Below, piece after piece: positions 49,106-61,242 of a DNA stretch of 64,000 bases (the stretch's first letter is position 1; the number at the start of each line of letters is the position of its first letter). Location of the stretch: assembly GCF_032854445.1 (NCBI RefSeq), contig NC_088300.1:31413608-31477607 (forward strand), written 5' to 3'. The notes under the pieces are model-generated. The model saw only the letters and a program-made list of their open reading frames with translations, had not been told where the DNA came from and made no database searches. A program made the position numbers and the translations under genes. The DNA is from Liolophura sinensis. Lineage: Eukaryota > Mollusca > Polyplacophora > Chitonida > Chitonidae.

Positions 49106-51765
49106 AGACAAAGGAAAATACTTTGTTATCAACGCAGATCTCATCCTATAGTTTTAACCCAGCTCTGGCCCAAGAAGTGATACCCGCTAATGAATCGTGA
49201 TATCCAGTAATGCATGTATATAACGATTTGGATTGTACTATATAAGGCAAAGGGGTATACATGTGTGGTGTTTTCTGTAAGAGTACGTGACCATATAACA
49301 CAGGCCCATGACTCACTGTATTAGTGAAGTACTTGTCATGTATATGATTTTCATGCAATATGACAAAAAAAACTTACATCACAGTGTGTGATAATTGGCA
49401 ATTCGCACAAGGACAGATACCATGCATGTAGAATTAAAACCTCGTTGTGAATGAGCAAATCCGTAAAACATGTCACTTGTTTGTAAATATATATACAGAC
49501 AGTATCTCCTTAATGGCTATATAAGTTTAACACCATTGCATACGTTACCTAAACAAGAGATTTTTGTATTGGACTGTATGGCGCATGGCCTTGAATATAT
49601 ATAGTGGTCGTTGATGATGGATATAACAATACCAGCTATATAATCTAAGCGTATCTGGGTGAACTTTGTGGCTTTTAAATAGAGATTTCGGACGATATAA
49701 GAATTTTGAAAACTGCATTTTCACCTGAAGGACAGTTAATATCGTTCGTGCCTTAATGTTAATTGAGTATGTTCTAGGGATCATCTTATAAAAATGATCC
49801 CTCCCCTCCCCTTCGTGTTGGAACACACTTAATCAACCGGAGAAGCTAGGCAGGGGATAAAACATTCCCACCTCTTAGATGAGTACAAAACACATTTTAA
49901 TAGGCTGTTTAGTATTTCGTGGTGCTCAATACAAGCTAACACAGAAATAAATGTGCAGCTTTAAATGGAGAGCAAGTGGTTATTGGCGAATGGGAGTGGT
50001 GAACACAGGATTAGATCTCGCTCAGCATTGGTTTGACAACTTTAATCCGACATTTAAGTCATTGAGCGCGGACATGCAAAGTATTAAGCTACTTAGCTAC
50101 TTTTTCGACCGTGTGAAATAAAATAATCTATTTGACATGTAAAATTATCCATGTCTGATTATGTGTCTAATGATAATAATGCTTATGTGGAAGCAATAAA
50201 ATTAGCTAAATTCTGCCACAAAACATTTGAAGAGCAATTTTCTGTTATCATTAGATCGATTTAAGACTCGAGTCACAGGATTGTAGTAATTAGCCCCGAA
50301 ATAAACACCCGGCCAATGAGAAATCAATAAACAATTAACCTCGAGACTGGAAAAAAAGGCGATGTTTGCCGCCAAAATGGCTGCCAAAGCAAGAATATCC
50401 TTGCGTTTTCTAGAATATTTCGACCAAACCACACCTCGATTTGTTGTATAATCATAAAAGACTTGTGAATCTGATACTGTAATGGGCGAAATATGCTGTA
50501 ATTGTAAACTCGTGGCATATTTTCGATCACTTTAATAGCTCGCATAAATCCTGTCAATAAAACGTGATGTTACGTAAACCGAGTGACTCAGTGCCGAAAG
50601 GAAACTCATCCGCTGGAAAATCGATCCCTGTTGTTTGTTCCCATAATAAAAAGGCTCTTAACGCCCCGTAATGAGTTTAATTAGAATGTTAAATTAACAG
50701 TCAGTTGTAATTACAGGGAATAAGAGGCAGTCGCCGTGACTGACAGGCAATAGTCGCAGGTGTAACGTAAGCAGCGCCATGTTGCGGACACACCTATGCT
50801 ATAGCATTGGCTACCGTTGCGCCATGCATCCTACGCATAAGCGGTCGGTGCAGTCATCGACTGGTGATGACAGGCTGAATGATATCATGTTTTCTTTGTC
50901 TTGAAATAAAGTGCCCTTGTTTTTGCGGGGTTTTTTTTATGTTCGTTTAAGATAATGCATGCTTGCATTGTGTACATGAATTAAAAGTTAAACTAAAAAA
51001 TTTGTACACTTCGTGCAGTAAGAAAGACCTTTCTCAATGGGAAATGGCAACTATGGCACTTCGAACCATCGGATTTACTTTATAAGGAATGTTTGGCAGA
51101 TAAAACACCTGACCGACGTTTGTTTTTGTCATGGCAAGCACTAAACCATGCACGAAGGTTAAGTAATGTAGTGCTTCGGGGAAATAAATGACCTGCATTA
51201 TATAATTATGCTAAGAATGTCAGAATGAAAGAAGTATGATGTCATTTTCGATTGTTTCGTGACATTTGGAATAAATAATCATGTTCAAGTGGTAGTAAAT
51301 ATATGTTAAGAATAGTCCCAAAGATGACGTCATAAAACAAAAACACACTACTTGTATTACCCTTTTCATCACGATCTACATTTCTCCACTTAATAAGTCA
51401 TGGGATCAACCCATAATTTGAAAATAAACCATTCGCACGACATTTTACTTTTTCTTCTCTGTGGCTTTAATCAAAGCCCTTTTCCCGTGAGCTTTCATGG
51501 ACACCGATTTGGACACCATACCACTGTTTTCACCGGGGATCGGGCCGTAGGCAAATGTTTTATGGTCCTTTCTTTTCAGTTGTGAGATTTGGGTTCAGTC
51601 CCGTCACGGATAGGATATTTTCTGGATTCTCTTGTTTCCTTGTTATTTTTGAGGCATTGGTGCCAACAAGCAGTCGACACTTCTTTTTTGTGCAATTATG
51701 GCCTTCCGTAAAATTCACCACACGGAGTCTTCACTTTCCACCCATAGTATCTCACGTGATACTGA
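49106..51765. other. Intergenic; candidate regulatory block at 50200-50780
   Basis: No ORF of note. The 50.2-50.8 kb stretch has clustered TAATTA/TTAATTA, GCCAAAATGG and CAGGTG motifs. Confidence 0.45.
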
Positions 51766-51905
51766 ATGATTGGCGTTTCACGCCGCAGTGGCAGTTACAC
51801 GTTGTAGAGTTGGTCTTTAACTCACCAAGAATTGGTCATTTCCATCCGTCATCGTATAAGTGAAAAATTTCTTGAGTGTGGCGTCAAGCAACAATCAAAT
51901 GAAAA
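51766..51905. mobile_element. Paired SINE tails, inverted
   Basis: TGATTGGCGTTTCACGCCGC (- tail) and CTTGAGTGTGGCGTCAAGCAACAATCAAAT (+ tail; quoted as separate parts CTTGAGTGTGGCGTC and AACAATCAAAT) lie about 100 bp apart. Confidence 0.6.
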
Positions 51906-51937
51906 GACGAATAAATACATACCCTTTTAACACTGGC

Positions 51938-51966
51938 GATAATAATAATAATAATAATAATAATAA
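51938..51966. repeat. (AAT)n microsatellite
   Basis: About nine AAT repeats, next to a SINE tail. Confidence 0.92.
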
Positions 51967-53595
51967 CCATCCAACAAAGATAAATAAGTTTTGAATTCTT
52001 CTTATTTAATAAATATGATTCAGTGATGTTATACAATGAGGTATGTACATTTGAGTGAATAAACCCACCCAATTGGACAGTGTGACATGATTCAATCACA
52101 CGTCATCAAATCTTGTGCACTTCCATACAGTCATTTGGTCCGGGACTTTTTTAACCTAGAGATTTATATATATTTACAAATGGCACGTTTGTTACCATGA
52201 TATAATTTACTGTACACACGCATAAATAACATCCATCTTGCGTAATTTCTCCCAACTGTACATTTTGAAGATATCTTACATTCACCATACACATTCATAA
52301 AAGAATGACTGAAGATACTCCACGACCACAAAACTGTTTCAATTAAAGGACACACTGTTTTCTTCTGCGTTATATATCTGAGATCCTCTTTATCTAATTC
52401 ATTAATTTTACAATTACCTGTATACATCATAAACTATTATCAAAAATACAAAGCTATTTTCAAAGTGTTGTACGTCTCACATAGTGTCTGTTCTCGACGA
52501 CTATGATATCGTTTGCCTTTTCTATAGACGGTCCCACTTCTAATCGTCTGCCGTCCTGACGTATAGGATGCACCCTTTGCGTAAACTTAACCTAGTGTTA
52601 ACAAAACTGTAATACTAGAGTTGGGCTGAACACTTTTCGTCTACCATAGAAACCCATCCACCGCCAATGCTGGGACACTGGTGCATAGACTAATGCCAAA
52701 CTTTGGCATTTTCCTTTAGCATAAGGCAATTATGGTGAATTAATTACTCTTTTGTTAATTAGCGAGAAAACCCTCTGTATGCGACAGCTATCTGTATACA
52801 AGTTGTGGAAAATAGTGTCGAGAGGCACGATAAGTGAACACCCAGTGGCTAATCACACATATACATGTAGGACTAGAACGAATTGAAGGCAAATGTCAAA
52901 GCATGATTTCTGGAGGTAGCACTTGGCTGAAAATTAAACGACATACGGCTGGTCGATTTTTAGTAAGAATCGATTCGACTGTCTGCGTAGTGGAATGGTA
53001 GCATGTCGAACAGCCAATGGCATTAATTATTACAAGTTCAAAACACTTAGTCCGTGTCAGTGTCAAAAATACACAATTAACAGGCGGTAAGATCACCCTA
53101 CTTGACTATCATGACAAAAATCCAGCATGGCACAACGTTTTGATACAGTAAGTTCTAGATTGTCCTGTCTAAGCTTACTTCTGCTTTCAGAGCTTGCGTA
53201 AATCTAACTTTCTGGAGATAAAATCCAAAGAACAAATAGACGGGAGTCACACAGTTCAAACCAGTTACACGGACTAGAAAAATGTCTTACAGTGAAGCTC
53301 CCCAGTAAAGGACAATAAATTAACAAGTAAAATAAAGATGGCATAGTCTGATGATACTTTCAGGATGATTCAGTACAACAAGACGTGTGCATAAAACACA
53401 CTTGTTTTGGTCATACTCTTTGTAACTGTGACCATTCCATGGAATGTGCATCGAGTTCTGCTGCTGCTGGTGTTGTTCCCACAATGCATTGTAATTCCAG
53501 TATCACTTCCGTTTATCAATAACGTTCGTGTTTGGTCGCTGTGGTTCCTAATTACACGTTTCTTGATCCAAATATGGCGGGCATGTTGGAAAAGT

Positions 53596-53861
53596 TCACA
53601 ACGGACTGTCGATTCCTTCCACTTTTGGTTTCAAGATTCGTGAGGTCTTTCCCTGATTTAGAGATTTTTCGTACTCCAGCAATTGCCCCATGAAGTTGAA
53701 GTTGGGTGAAATGATGGTCCGCCTGTGTTTAACGTGTTTGTACGCCTCGATCATGTTCAAGAGAGAATGTTTGAGGATATAAGCGATGGTGATGGTTGCT
53801 GATCGGGAGACACCAGCCTGACAGTGAATCAAAACCTTGCCGCCATTTTCTCGGGCCATAT
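53596..53861 (-). CDS. DUSP10: DUSP10-like exon 4: catalytic signature and C-terminus
   Basis: The final coding exon starts after TTCTTTCCAG|ATATGG and ends at the stop codon at 53598-53596. It encodes residues 303-389, with the P-loop [16 protein letters not shown] (catalytic C315, R321) and the [25 protein letters not shown] and [10 protein letters not shown] stretches typical of MKP C-termini. All residues needed for catalysis are present. Downstream, 52100-53595 is presumably 3' UTR in part, but its end could not be fixed. Confidence 0.93.
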
Positions 53862-56800
53862 CTGGAAAGAAGCAGAAGGAGAATAAGTTTGGAGTCTATA
53901 TATTTTGTGGATCACAATACACGAATAACAATAAACATAACTGTTAGCTGACCTAAGTCCCAACACTTTCTCCCCTAACGAAATAATTGTATACAATTTC
54001 AAAGTGTGTCAACAATAAACATAACTGTTAGCTGACCTAAGTCCCAAAGCTTTCTCCCCTAACGAAATAATTGTATACAATTTCAAATTGTGTCAACAAC
54101 GGGTCATGGGCAAGCCGAGGATAATAGCACAATCAGCAACGTTTGATGGCAGCCTCTCATCACAAATGTTCGACTACATGCGTAATGTAAAGCAAATTTA
54201 ATATACATGTATACTGTGAACTTTGCGAGGTGATGCACGTAATGCACGAAGATGAATGAGTGATCAACTACGATGGCGGGTCAGCATGCATGCGCAGCTG
54301 CGCGTGATCGCCTTTATGTTCTTCACTGGAATTAGAAGGCAGCGATACTGAGACGGTCAGATTCTTCAACGATTACCCCGCGGCGCTCCGTCCCTCTGTG
54401 AGCCGGGAAACTGAGCTGGGGAGATGAATGGGCAGTGTAGAGCTATAGGAGCTGTGAGAACGCGGTGAGAGCCCGGGAACCTGTTGAGTTTCTGCTGTCG
54501 CTGGAGAGGATTTATTGATCCCAGGCCTCCAGATGGGCACTTTCGGGAAAAGGAGATGGGCAGGGAGCATTATGGGCTGTTTGTTCTCAGACATAGCTGG
54601 ACAGGCGACCAAGACACCGTCTCTAGAATAACACACATTGCTGCATTACGAGCAAGAGGTTCTTTTGTTGTCAACTTGTTCTCGCGGCTCTGATTTATTC
54701 CACTTTTTGCCAAAACCTGGGTGCTCGATATGACTCACTGCATGCAAAAGGTGACTTAACAATAGGGGGCTGGCTCAGCCTTCTGCCATCTGCTGTACAG
54801 CCATCGTTTGTCCACCCAGGGATGATCACCTCCACATTTCCCTCCCCTATCCCCCTCTCTCAATCCCCGGCCTTCCTCCACCAATCAGAAGCTCGCTCAC
54901 ACGTCTAATGCACCTTGGCTCACAATGGCTGGAGTACGGCACGATGAAAAACGCTGCTTATGACTCATAGCAGCTATCGAAATTAATAAGCAGGGAGGAG
55001 GTTCCTGTGCTCAGGTGTGACAGAGAGTTCACCTGTGTGGTTTTCACCTCGGCACCACGGCGCGTGCGTATGACGTGTACCCCGGCTTACTCGGGCGCCT
55101 ATACCCACGGTCTTAATATCCCCTGGGGCTGACAAACCACACAGCTGAATAGCCCTAATTTCTTAGAGTCACAAATATTTTTTCTGTCATTTAACACAAA
55201 TAATTTATGAGTTCCCCGCTCCTAAACCCTGTTTACGTATTCCGACTAAATAGGGCAATATAACTACATAAGCTCGTTTACTTTTTGTTTCGATCAAGGT
55301 CTTGGACAAATAGACTGTGACGATAACGGTTACTGCTGATAGCGTAACGCCACAGTGATAACACTGAAAGGTTTCTCAGTAGGAACTCATATGACTGTCG
55401 CAATCTTTTATGCTTGGTCTTTCACCTGTCTGTACAAACTAGATTTATTTGGCACAAAACTACGCTATCATAAACGCATAAAAATTTCCCTCTAAAGTTT
55501 ACAGATACTGTTAAAATGTAATTATTGCGTGTACATCTGCGGAGCCGTATACAACTGATATGTAAACAGGTCTCCATGGCGAATGCCAACTTTCTAGTTA
55601 AGAACTTTTACAGTATGTATATCTAGTAAGTGCTATGAATAGATTGTAACCATGAATAAGTCTTTGTTCCAAATATTTACTACATATTCACTTACCGATA
55701 AATTCTATGGCTTCTTCAAAATACTGCCTAAGGTTTTGCTGCCCGCTGTCACTGGCTGCCAGTCGTTTATATTTGATCCCTTGTGACTCGAAGTGAAGCG
55801 GAACATGTGAGGTAACGTTCAATACATAGGTGATGTCGTGACTCCGCAATCTCTGAAGATTTGCTGCGTCTCTTTCATTACCTGTAAAGTAAAAAAAATT
55901 AAACTTAATTGGAATCAATATCCAAGTTTGAATCACACAACTAAATTGCAGGTTTCAACCCACTGTTTACTTTTTCATATGGTTTCTGGAGTTAATTCAG
56001 AACGAAAGCGAAGTGTTCAAATCACACTTCAGACCGTCAACTCTTAAAATAATGCCCACAGCCTACTTCACAAACGCCAGTTTTATCAATAAAATTAGTA
56101 TCACAGTATCTTTAAAATATATCTATAATTTTAACAGGAGACAGATTCCGTGAGGACTTAACCTGTTATACAGCACAGTGAGTGTTATATGTTGAGTGTG
56201 TTAATTTTCTTAGTGTTATATATATCTTTTGGATGATATTTTCAACTTACCAAGGAAGAGGAAAGGTAAAATTTGATTGGCAATGGCTGTTTCAATGGCT
56301 GGTTCGATAAGGGCGGGTGTGGTTGGACTGTAAAGGGGGCGATGTTCCGTCTCTTTGATTAACGTCTCGCACAAGTTGGCATTATCTCGACTGAACTCAC
56401 ACAGACCTCCTGAAAACACAAAAAATTAATAGTAGAACCACAGAAAGACAACCACTACTTTCAACTTACTGTCAACAATGGGCGGTGCGAGTCCATAAGA
56501 CAAAAAATGCATGATCAAAAAACTGAACTCGAAAGAAACAATTCAAGCACAACGGAGTGCACTTCTAAAAAAGCAAATAAAAACATATTAGTGAAGTTAG
56601 GATATTGCTCAAAATCACCTTGAGCACAAGGTCGTGTCAACAACGGGTCATGGGCAAGCCGAGGATAATAGCACAATCTTCGTTAGCAACGTTTGATGGC
56701 AGTCTCCCATCACAGTTTATGCAAATTTACATGTGGATAGTTCGTCACCATTAACTTTACTTTTGTATTTTTACGAACTCGCTACGTATTGAGATTTTGC

Positions 56801-59644
56801 AGGAAGACACTATACAAGGTTAGGGAGTTTGAATGCGTGCGGCGACAAATTTGATAACAGTTTCATCGCCCCATTTTTAATCAATGCGCAACTGAATGTT
56901 ATAATGGGGAGAAGTCTGGAAGTTTGCTGCAAAAAGCCTGGTGTTACAACAGCCGTCGTGAGCTCCAGCAAAGCTGTCACTTTCCGTGCCCTGGTCCTCA
57001 ACATTGGGGACAAGGGTATGGCGATGCCGTACCTGTCATTATGTATATGTTTTGAGGGAGACGCGTTTAAACTGTGGTTTGAATACACAGACCTAACCTA
57101 CACTAAACCGCCCAATAAGGCAATATCTGCGTGTACATCTGCGGCTAAAGCTACTACCCCGACAATGCCATGCGCTAAAGGTGGGTAAACACGGCAGAGG
57201 GGAAACGGGAAACGAGCCTATTTATTAAATACGTGAGCGTTCTTGATCGATGATACTTCGTTTCCTTGCGGGATTATTTTTTCCTTTCCGCTCTGTCTCA
57301 GTCCGCGCACTGTCCCGTCGTGATATGTACATGACTACAGTCGTCCGCCTGTAGGTCTGTTAATGCCGACCATATATGTATGTACATGTAGGTAGCCGGT
57401 AAGGCGCTGCACGGTAGTGACTCATAGCACTGGAGCGACGCTCTCATGCTCACTGGTCTAGTGTTATAATCACATACAGCAGGTCTATTAGTCAACCGGG
57501 GTTACAACCTATCTCGGCCGCCAGCTTGTAGTGGTAGTACTACTCACTACTGTGGTAGTACTACAGAGTGCCGCCGTACTAAGCCTACTTCCATCTGCTC
57601 GACCAGCTTCCGTCAACATACCCTCGTCCATAAAACGCTTACTGCGCCTCTAGATAATGTCTATTCACTCTCCTGGATTAACAGCACTTATGTATAATGA
57701 CAGTACTGTTACACATAGTCAATGAACGCCTCCTATATTGTAGAAGAAGAAACATCTCATTTTAATGTGTACTTACACAACATTCAATATGCATAAATCG
57801 ACGTTTATCATTCGTTTCGTTTATTTGGTGCTTCCTAGGCCCCGCTAGAGTTCATCCAAACAGTGGGCAGCATATATGCTCAGCACGAGGGATAATAAAT
57901 ATGTATTGCATATCTGATGACCGTGGTCTTCACGCTAAATCATGGAACGATGGTTAATTCATCACAGTGAGTTGCTTTAGACTGATTACTTACCAGTTAA
58001 GCACTCGAGGGAGCTGTATTATATTTCATGACCAGCTCTCATGATACTATTTTGATTGATGGTCTTCGTTATATAGCCACTTTATCCTCAATAAAACGTC
58101 ATTAATTGCGGTGGTTATATAGAGACAAAAAAAATAGTGGCCACTGACACACGTTTAAAACATAACACGCGATTGAGATTTGTCAGCAAACTTGAGTGAC
58201 GTCTTCAGCCAGCTCTTTATCAGGCTCATGAGCCACAGCTTTGATCCACTGTCCTTTTTTGCTAACCTCATTATTTTCTCGTTTCCTTTCCTGTTTTGTT
58301 TTTCTTCAACTCTCTCCCTTTTCTGTTATATACACTATTAGCTATATGTAAAAATAATACCGGCAGATGAGACTAGAAGGTGGATCCGTTGGCACGGCAA
58401 ATATTGGTTGAGAGTTATAGACTTGTGTAGAAAGCTATACGTGTGTACATGGGTCAGCTGTGCTGGTGGGATGACTCACCGCCTGTCTTGTGAACTGCTG
58501 ACTTCACGAGCCGTGAACTCTGCGCTAGCTGTCACAGCGTAAAGGTGACTAAAACTTAGCTTGATTCAGAGGTTCACTAATTGCCCTTCTAAATATATAA
58601 AGCACTGAACCGATATGAAATAACGGTTAACAAACAAACAAACAAGTGACTGGTCAACCGAGGCTATAGGGATTGGAACAGCGTTGTCATCATGTATTCT
58701 GAGTCACGTGCAATTAGATTAGTAGTGACCAATATATACGCAGTATGCCAAAAAAATAAAAAAAATAAAAAACCCATTCATGAGTTTATTTCGATAATCG
58801 TGGCACATTATAAGAGAGGTAAAATATCACAGTTAATATAGAATTATATAAAGTTCAGTACTTTCCATATTAAACTCCATTTTATTCTGAAAATGGATAT
58901 CAATTTGGCCCGTTACGTATAGCAGTATAGGAAAAACAAAACGTCAAATAAGTTTTTGTTACGGGTAACAAATTAAGTTACTTAACATATCGCTGTTAAT
59001 ATACAATAATATAAAGTTTTATAACTTTAATATTAAACTCCATTAGGAAAATGGATGTCAATGTGGCTCGTGAAGCTTAGCTTACCTTTTAACACGTAAG
59101 CATCTTTGCCCTCCCGTAGAAGCGCCGTGAGAACGAGATGCATGGCGTTATCTGAAGACACTTTGGTAAGATCGTCCGTATGGTCATCGTACACAACAAT
59201 TTCCTTGACCATTCTCTTCCTGAACATGTCTTTGCCGTCTTTCGTGGAAACAAGATCGAGAAGGTTCACTTTGCCTTGCTGTAATCGCCGTCTGTTGAGG
59301 CGATCAGTACAGTTCACGTTTATGGCTCCCTGAATATGACAATTGTTGAAGGCTAGAAATGTTCGGCAGTCCAAAAGTAAAACTGTCTGCTTGGACTTTG
59401 ACAAACGCGTGGACAACTCTGATGGGGACATCACCCGAACTGCCGCTGGGGGTGCCATTGAGGTACTGATAGGGGCGGTGTATGGAACAGCCAGGTCCTC
59501 CAGCTTACACCTTTTGGGCATTCTGTCTTCCAGCGCCCCGAGAGAGTCCAGGTTAAGTTTTAAGCCCACTGCCCTCCTCCTCGGTAAGGTACCGTGGATA
59601 GTATCATGGGTATGAGGGGACAAGATTTCCACCGACTCCGGCAT
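53596..59644 (-). CDS. DUSP10: DUSP10/MKP5-type MAP kinase phosphatase gene (four coding exons)
   Basis: The coding sequence joins 59644-59086, 56409-56251, 55881-55696 and 53861-53596, giving 389 residues from the first in-frame ATG. All three introns are GT...AG and phase 1. An N-terminal rhodanese/CH2 domain (about 70-187) contains a basic kinase-docking stretch (NRRRLQQGK, 117-125). It is followed by a dual-specificity phosphatase domain (about 228-389) with general acid D284 and the signature HCQAGVSRS (C315 nucleophile, R321). The [22 protein letters not shown] and RRRLQQGK stretches match my memory of vertebrate DUSP10 better than other MKPs. The family dephosphorylates Thr and Tyr in the activation loops of p38 and JNK in cytoplasm and nucleus. 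The product is shorter than human DUSP10 (about 480 residues), mainly at the N-terminus, where the true start is uncertain. I found no clear AATAAA within 1.5 kb of the stop. Confidence 0.93.
53929..54096. repeat. Two-copy 84-bp tandem duplication in DUSP10-like intron 3
   Basis: Units at 53929-54012 and 54013-54096 differ at only a few bases (for example CAACACTTT versus CAAAGCTTT). The duplication lies just downstream of the exon 3/4 intron's 3' end region. Confidence 0.9.
54090..54164. repeat. Dispersed intronic repeat, copy 1 (intron 3)
   Basis: GTGTCAACAACGGGTCATGG and the following 55 bases recur nearly unchanged at 56634-56714 in intron 1. Copy 1 lacks six bases present in copy 2 and begins directly at the end of the 84-bp tandem pair. 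Confidence 0.85.
55696..55881 (-). CDS. DUSP10: DUSP10-like exon 3: phosphatase core with general-acid Asp
   Basis: A 186-bp exon, phase 1 at both ends. The acceptor ACTTTACAG|GTAATG follows a run of T, and the donor ATCG|GTAAGTGA is strong. It encodes residues 240-301: [11 protein letters not shown], the strand [12 protein letters not shown], and the acid loop around AASD, with D284 as the likely general acid, followed by the helix [15 protein letters not shown]. The last codon is completed by AT from exon 4 (Asp302). Confidence 0.92.
56251..56409 (-). CDS. DUSP10: DUSP10-like exon 2: interdomain linker and start of phosphatase domain
   Basis: A 159-bp exon, phase 1 at both ends. The acceptor TGTTTTCAG|GAGG follows a pyrimidine-rich stretch and the donor is CTTG|GTAAGT. 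It encodes a low-complexity, Thr/Pro/Ala-rich linker (residues 188-230) and then QILPFLFLG, the first strand of the dual-specificity phosphatase fold. The GGL join with exon 1 and the LGNE join with exon 3 reproduce the order expected for DUSP10. Confidence 0.9.
56634..56714. repeat. Dispersed intronic repeat, copy 2 (intron 1)
   Basis: Same strand and near-identical to 54090-54164, with a six-base insertion around TTCGTT. It carries no coding signal. Its presence in two introns of one gene suggests local duplication or a low-copy transposable element. Confidence 0.85.
59086..59644 (-). CDS. DUSP10: DUSP10-like exon 1: N-terminus and rhodanese/CH2 domain
   Basis: Encodes residues 1-186 plus the first base of Gly187. 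The donor reads TTAAAAG|GTAAGC. The CH2 domain includes the degenerate rhodanese loop region ([12 protein letters not shown], 89-100) and [10 protein letters not shown] (103-112), followed by the Arg-rich docking motif at 117-125. CH2 domains of MKPs bind MAP kinases and lack rhodanese catalysis. The chosen ATG at 59644 has a weak start context (C at -3); Met42 is in a better one. The frame stays open another 67 codons upstream, to a TAA at 59848-59846 inside the TATA-like box, but has no ATG there. Two short out-of-frame ATGs (59780 and 59754) would precede the start in a transcript from the TATA box. Confidence 0.88.
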
Positions 59645-59842
59645 TGGTACAGGAAGAGTCGCCGTCTTATCACAGGCGATACAGAATAAAACTAGCTCCT
59701 CGAATTCACACAATCTGTGCTCCTCTCCAATGAGAAATCCACTCTCACCCACATACACGTTACAAGTGTTGGAGGGACATCGACGGTACTTACAAGCTGT
59801 CGATCCCAGTCCGGAATAAAGGCCGGCTTTTGTAACACCGGG

Positions 59843-59850
59843 CTTTTATA
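59843..59850 (-). promoter_or_regulatory. TATA box of the DUSP10-like gene
   Basis: The minus strand reads TATAAAAG here, about 200 bp upstream of the first in-frame ATG. Transcription would begin near 59820. An inverted CCAAT (GATTGG on the gene strand, 59880-59875) lies about 55-60 bp upstream of that point. This supports, but does not prove, a core promoter at this spot. Confidence 0.6.
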
Positions 59851-59903
59851 CGTGGCTGACTAACGCACAAGCTTCCAATCAGTCAGCTAGCTCTCAGTAC
59901 ATC

Positions 59904-60104
59904 TGACGTGTTGTGAATGTGTAGTCGTTCTGCGATGTACGCACTCACTTCTGAACGCTCCGAGCTCTCAGCGATGACTAACCTATTGAAAACCTCCCAT
60001 ATGCTCGCAGCCAAATAAATACATGCTCCAGCTACGTCACTCAAAGGGTGATGTCATTTTCCGGCTAAAAATAGGCCAGCAGAGCTCTGCCGAAGGTGAC
60101 GTTT
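59904..60104 (-). promoter_or_regulatory. CRE-like / MEF2 cluster upstream of the DUSP10-like gene
   Basis: Within 200 bp I see CRE-like or half CRE sites TGACGTG (59904-59910), TACGTCA (60033-60039), TGATGTCA (60049-60056) and TGACGTTT (60097-60104), plus a full MEF2 consensus CTAAAAATAG (60065-60074). ATF/CREB and MEF2 factors are known targets of p38 and JNK signalling, the pathway this phosphatase would shut down. Functional binding is inferred. Confidence 0.45.
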
Positions 60105-61242
60105 ACTGCTGATTAACATTCGGGCGACATCGGAGTTTTCCGGCAACCTGACCGATATAACAAACCCACTCCTGTACATCGAGACTGACTGAAGACTCAC
60201 TGTCGCGCAATCGATATCACGGCTTACCTGGGCGAGGTGTTTATCGCCGATCTTTTCATTAATTTAGCTGGGATTTTCCGCCTGCTCTATGGCAGAGTTA
60301 TATTTATGTAAGTAGGCAGATGGACTTGTTTACAATCTAAACTCTGGGTCAGTTGAACGTTGGAGCTATAGAGAGGAAAAGATTGCCACTGTTCTCTGTG
60401 CATGAACGTTTTTGATCACGTATTTCTCTTGCGGATGTTTTACATTTTGCAAAGAGGGAAGTATATAATGTTTTGCTTTTAACAGATGGACATATAAAAG
60501 GTGTGAGGAAGTAGTGATTACATCGATTTAGAACAAAAATAAACTGACAAAAAACAAATTGAGCACATTATTCTTTGTTTAGAAACAATTTGAACGTGAA
60601 AAACATTGTGTAATTGTTTTAATTTTAGAAGAGTCCGCTACCCCTGATAGCTTGATGGCGTTTAGGCCCACCGCACGGATGTAGTCTGTATCTGTAATGT
60701 ACGGTCCTTCCGTGATCATAATGCCATAAAATGTTGTAATATTACAGTCATACGATGATCTGGTCATTTAATTGTAATTGTGTATGTGTATTTATAGACA
60801 TACACAACGACATATATTTAGGTCCAAGTCTATACTACACCATATACGCCTGTAGATTTACCCAACCCCTACATCATTTGTAACGGCCATTCTTTTACCA
60901 TTAGGATTTTAACATATTTATTTATGACTCTGTTTTCCAACCTCCATGGTAGTCATTTAATATTTTTTCCCGATCTGACATAATCATGAATTCCGCTTCA
61001 CAGTGACGAATAATAATGACGATGATCATGTCATCCTGCACCCACAGCAGAATGATCTGTATTCTTTCTACGACCATATACATATAACGTATTCAGTAAA
61101 TACAATTCATGTATAAGACTGTATTGCCAATAGTGACCAAGCCACGAATATTTGATATAGGCCTACGTACACGAATATATGCTGTTGCAAAACAAGTCTC
61201 GACATCTGTTATACGTATATTAGAACATTTATTAATGCAGTC
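60105..61242. other. Intergenic region upstream of the DUSP10-like promoter
   Basis: No ORF or repeat recognised; it may hold distal promoter sequence. Confidence 0.5.

Noticed and set aside
59758-59760. Start of the DUSP10-like protein at position 59758
   Set aside because: The codon there is GTG; the first in-frame ATG is at 59644.
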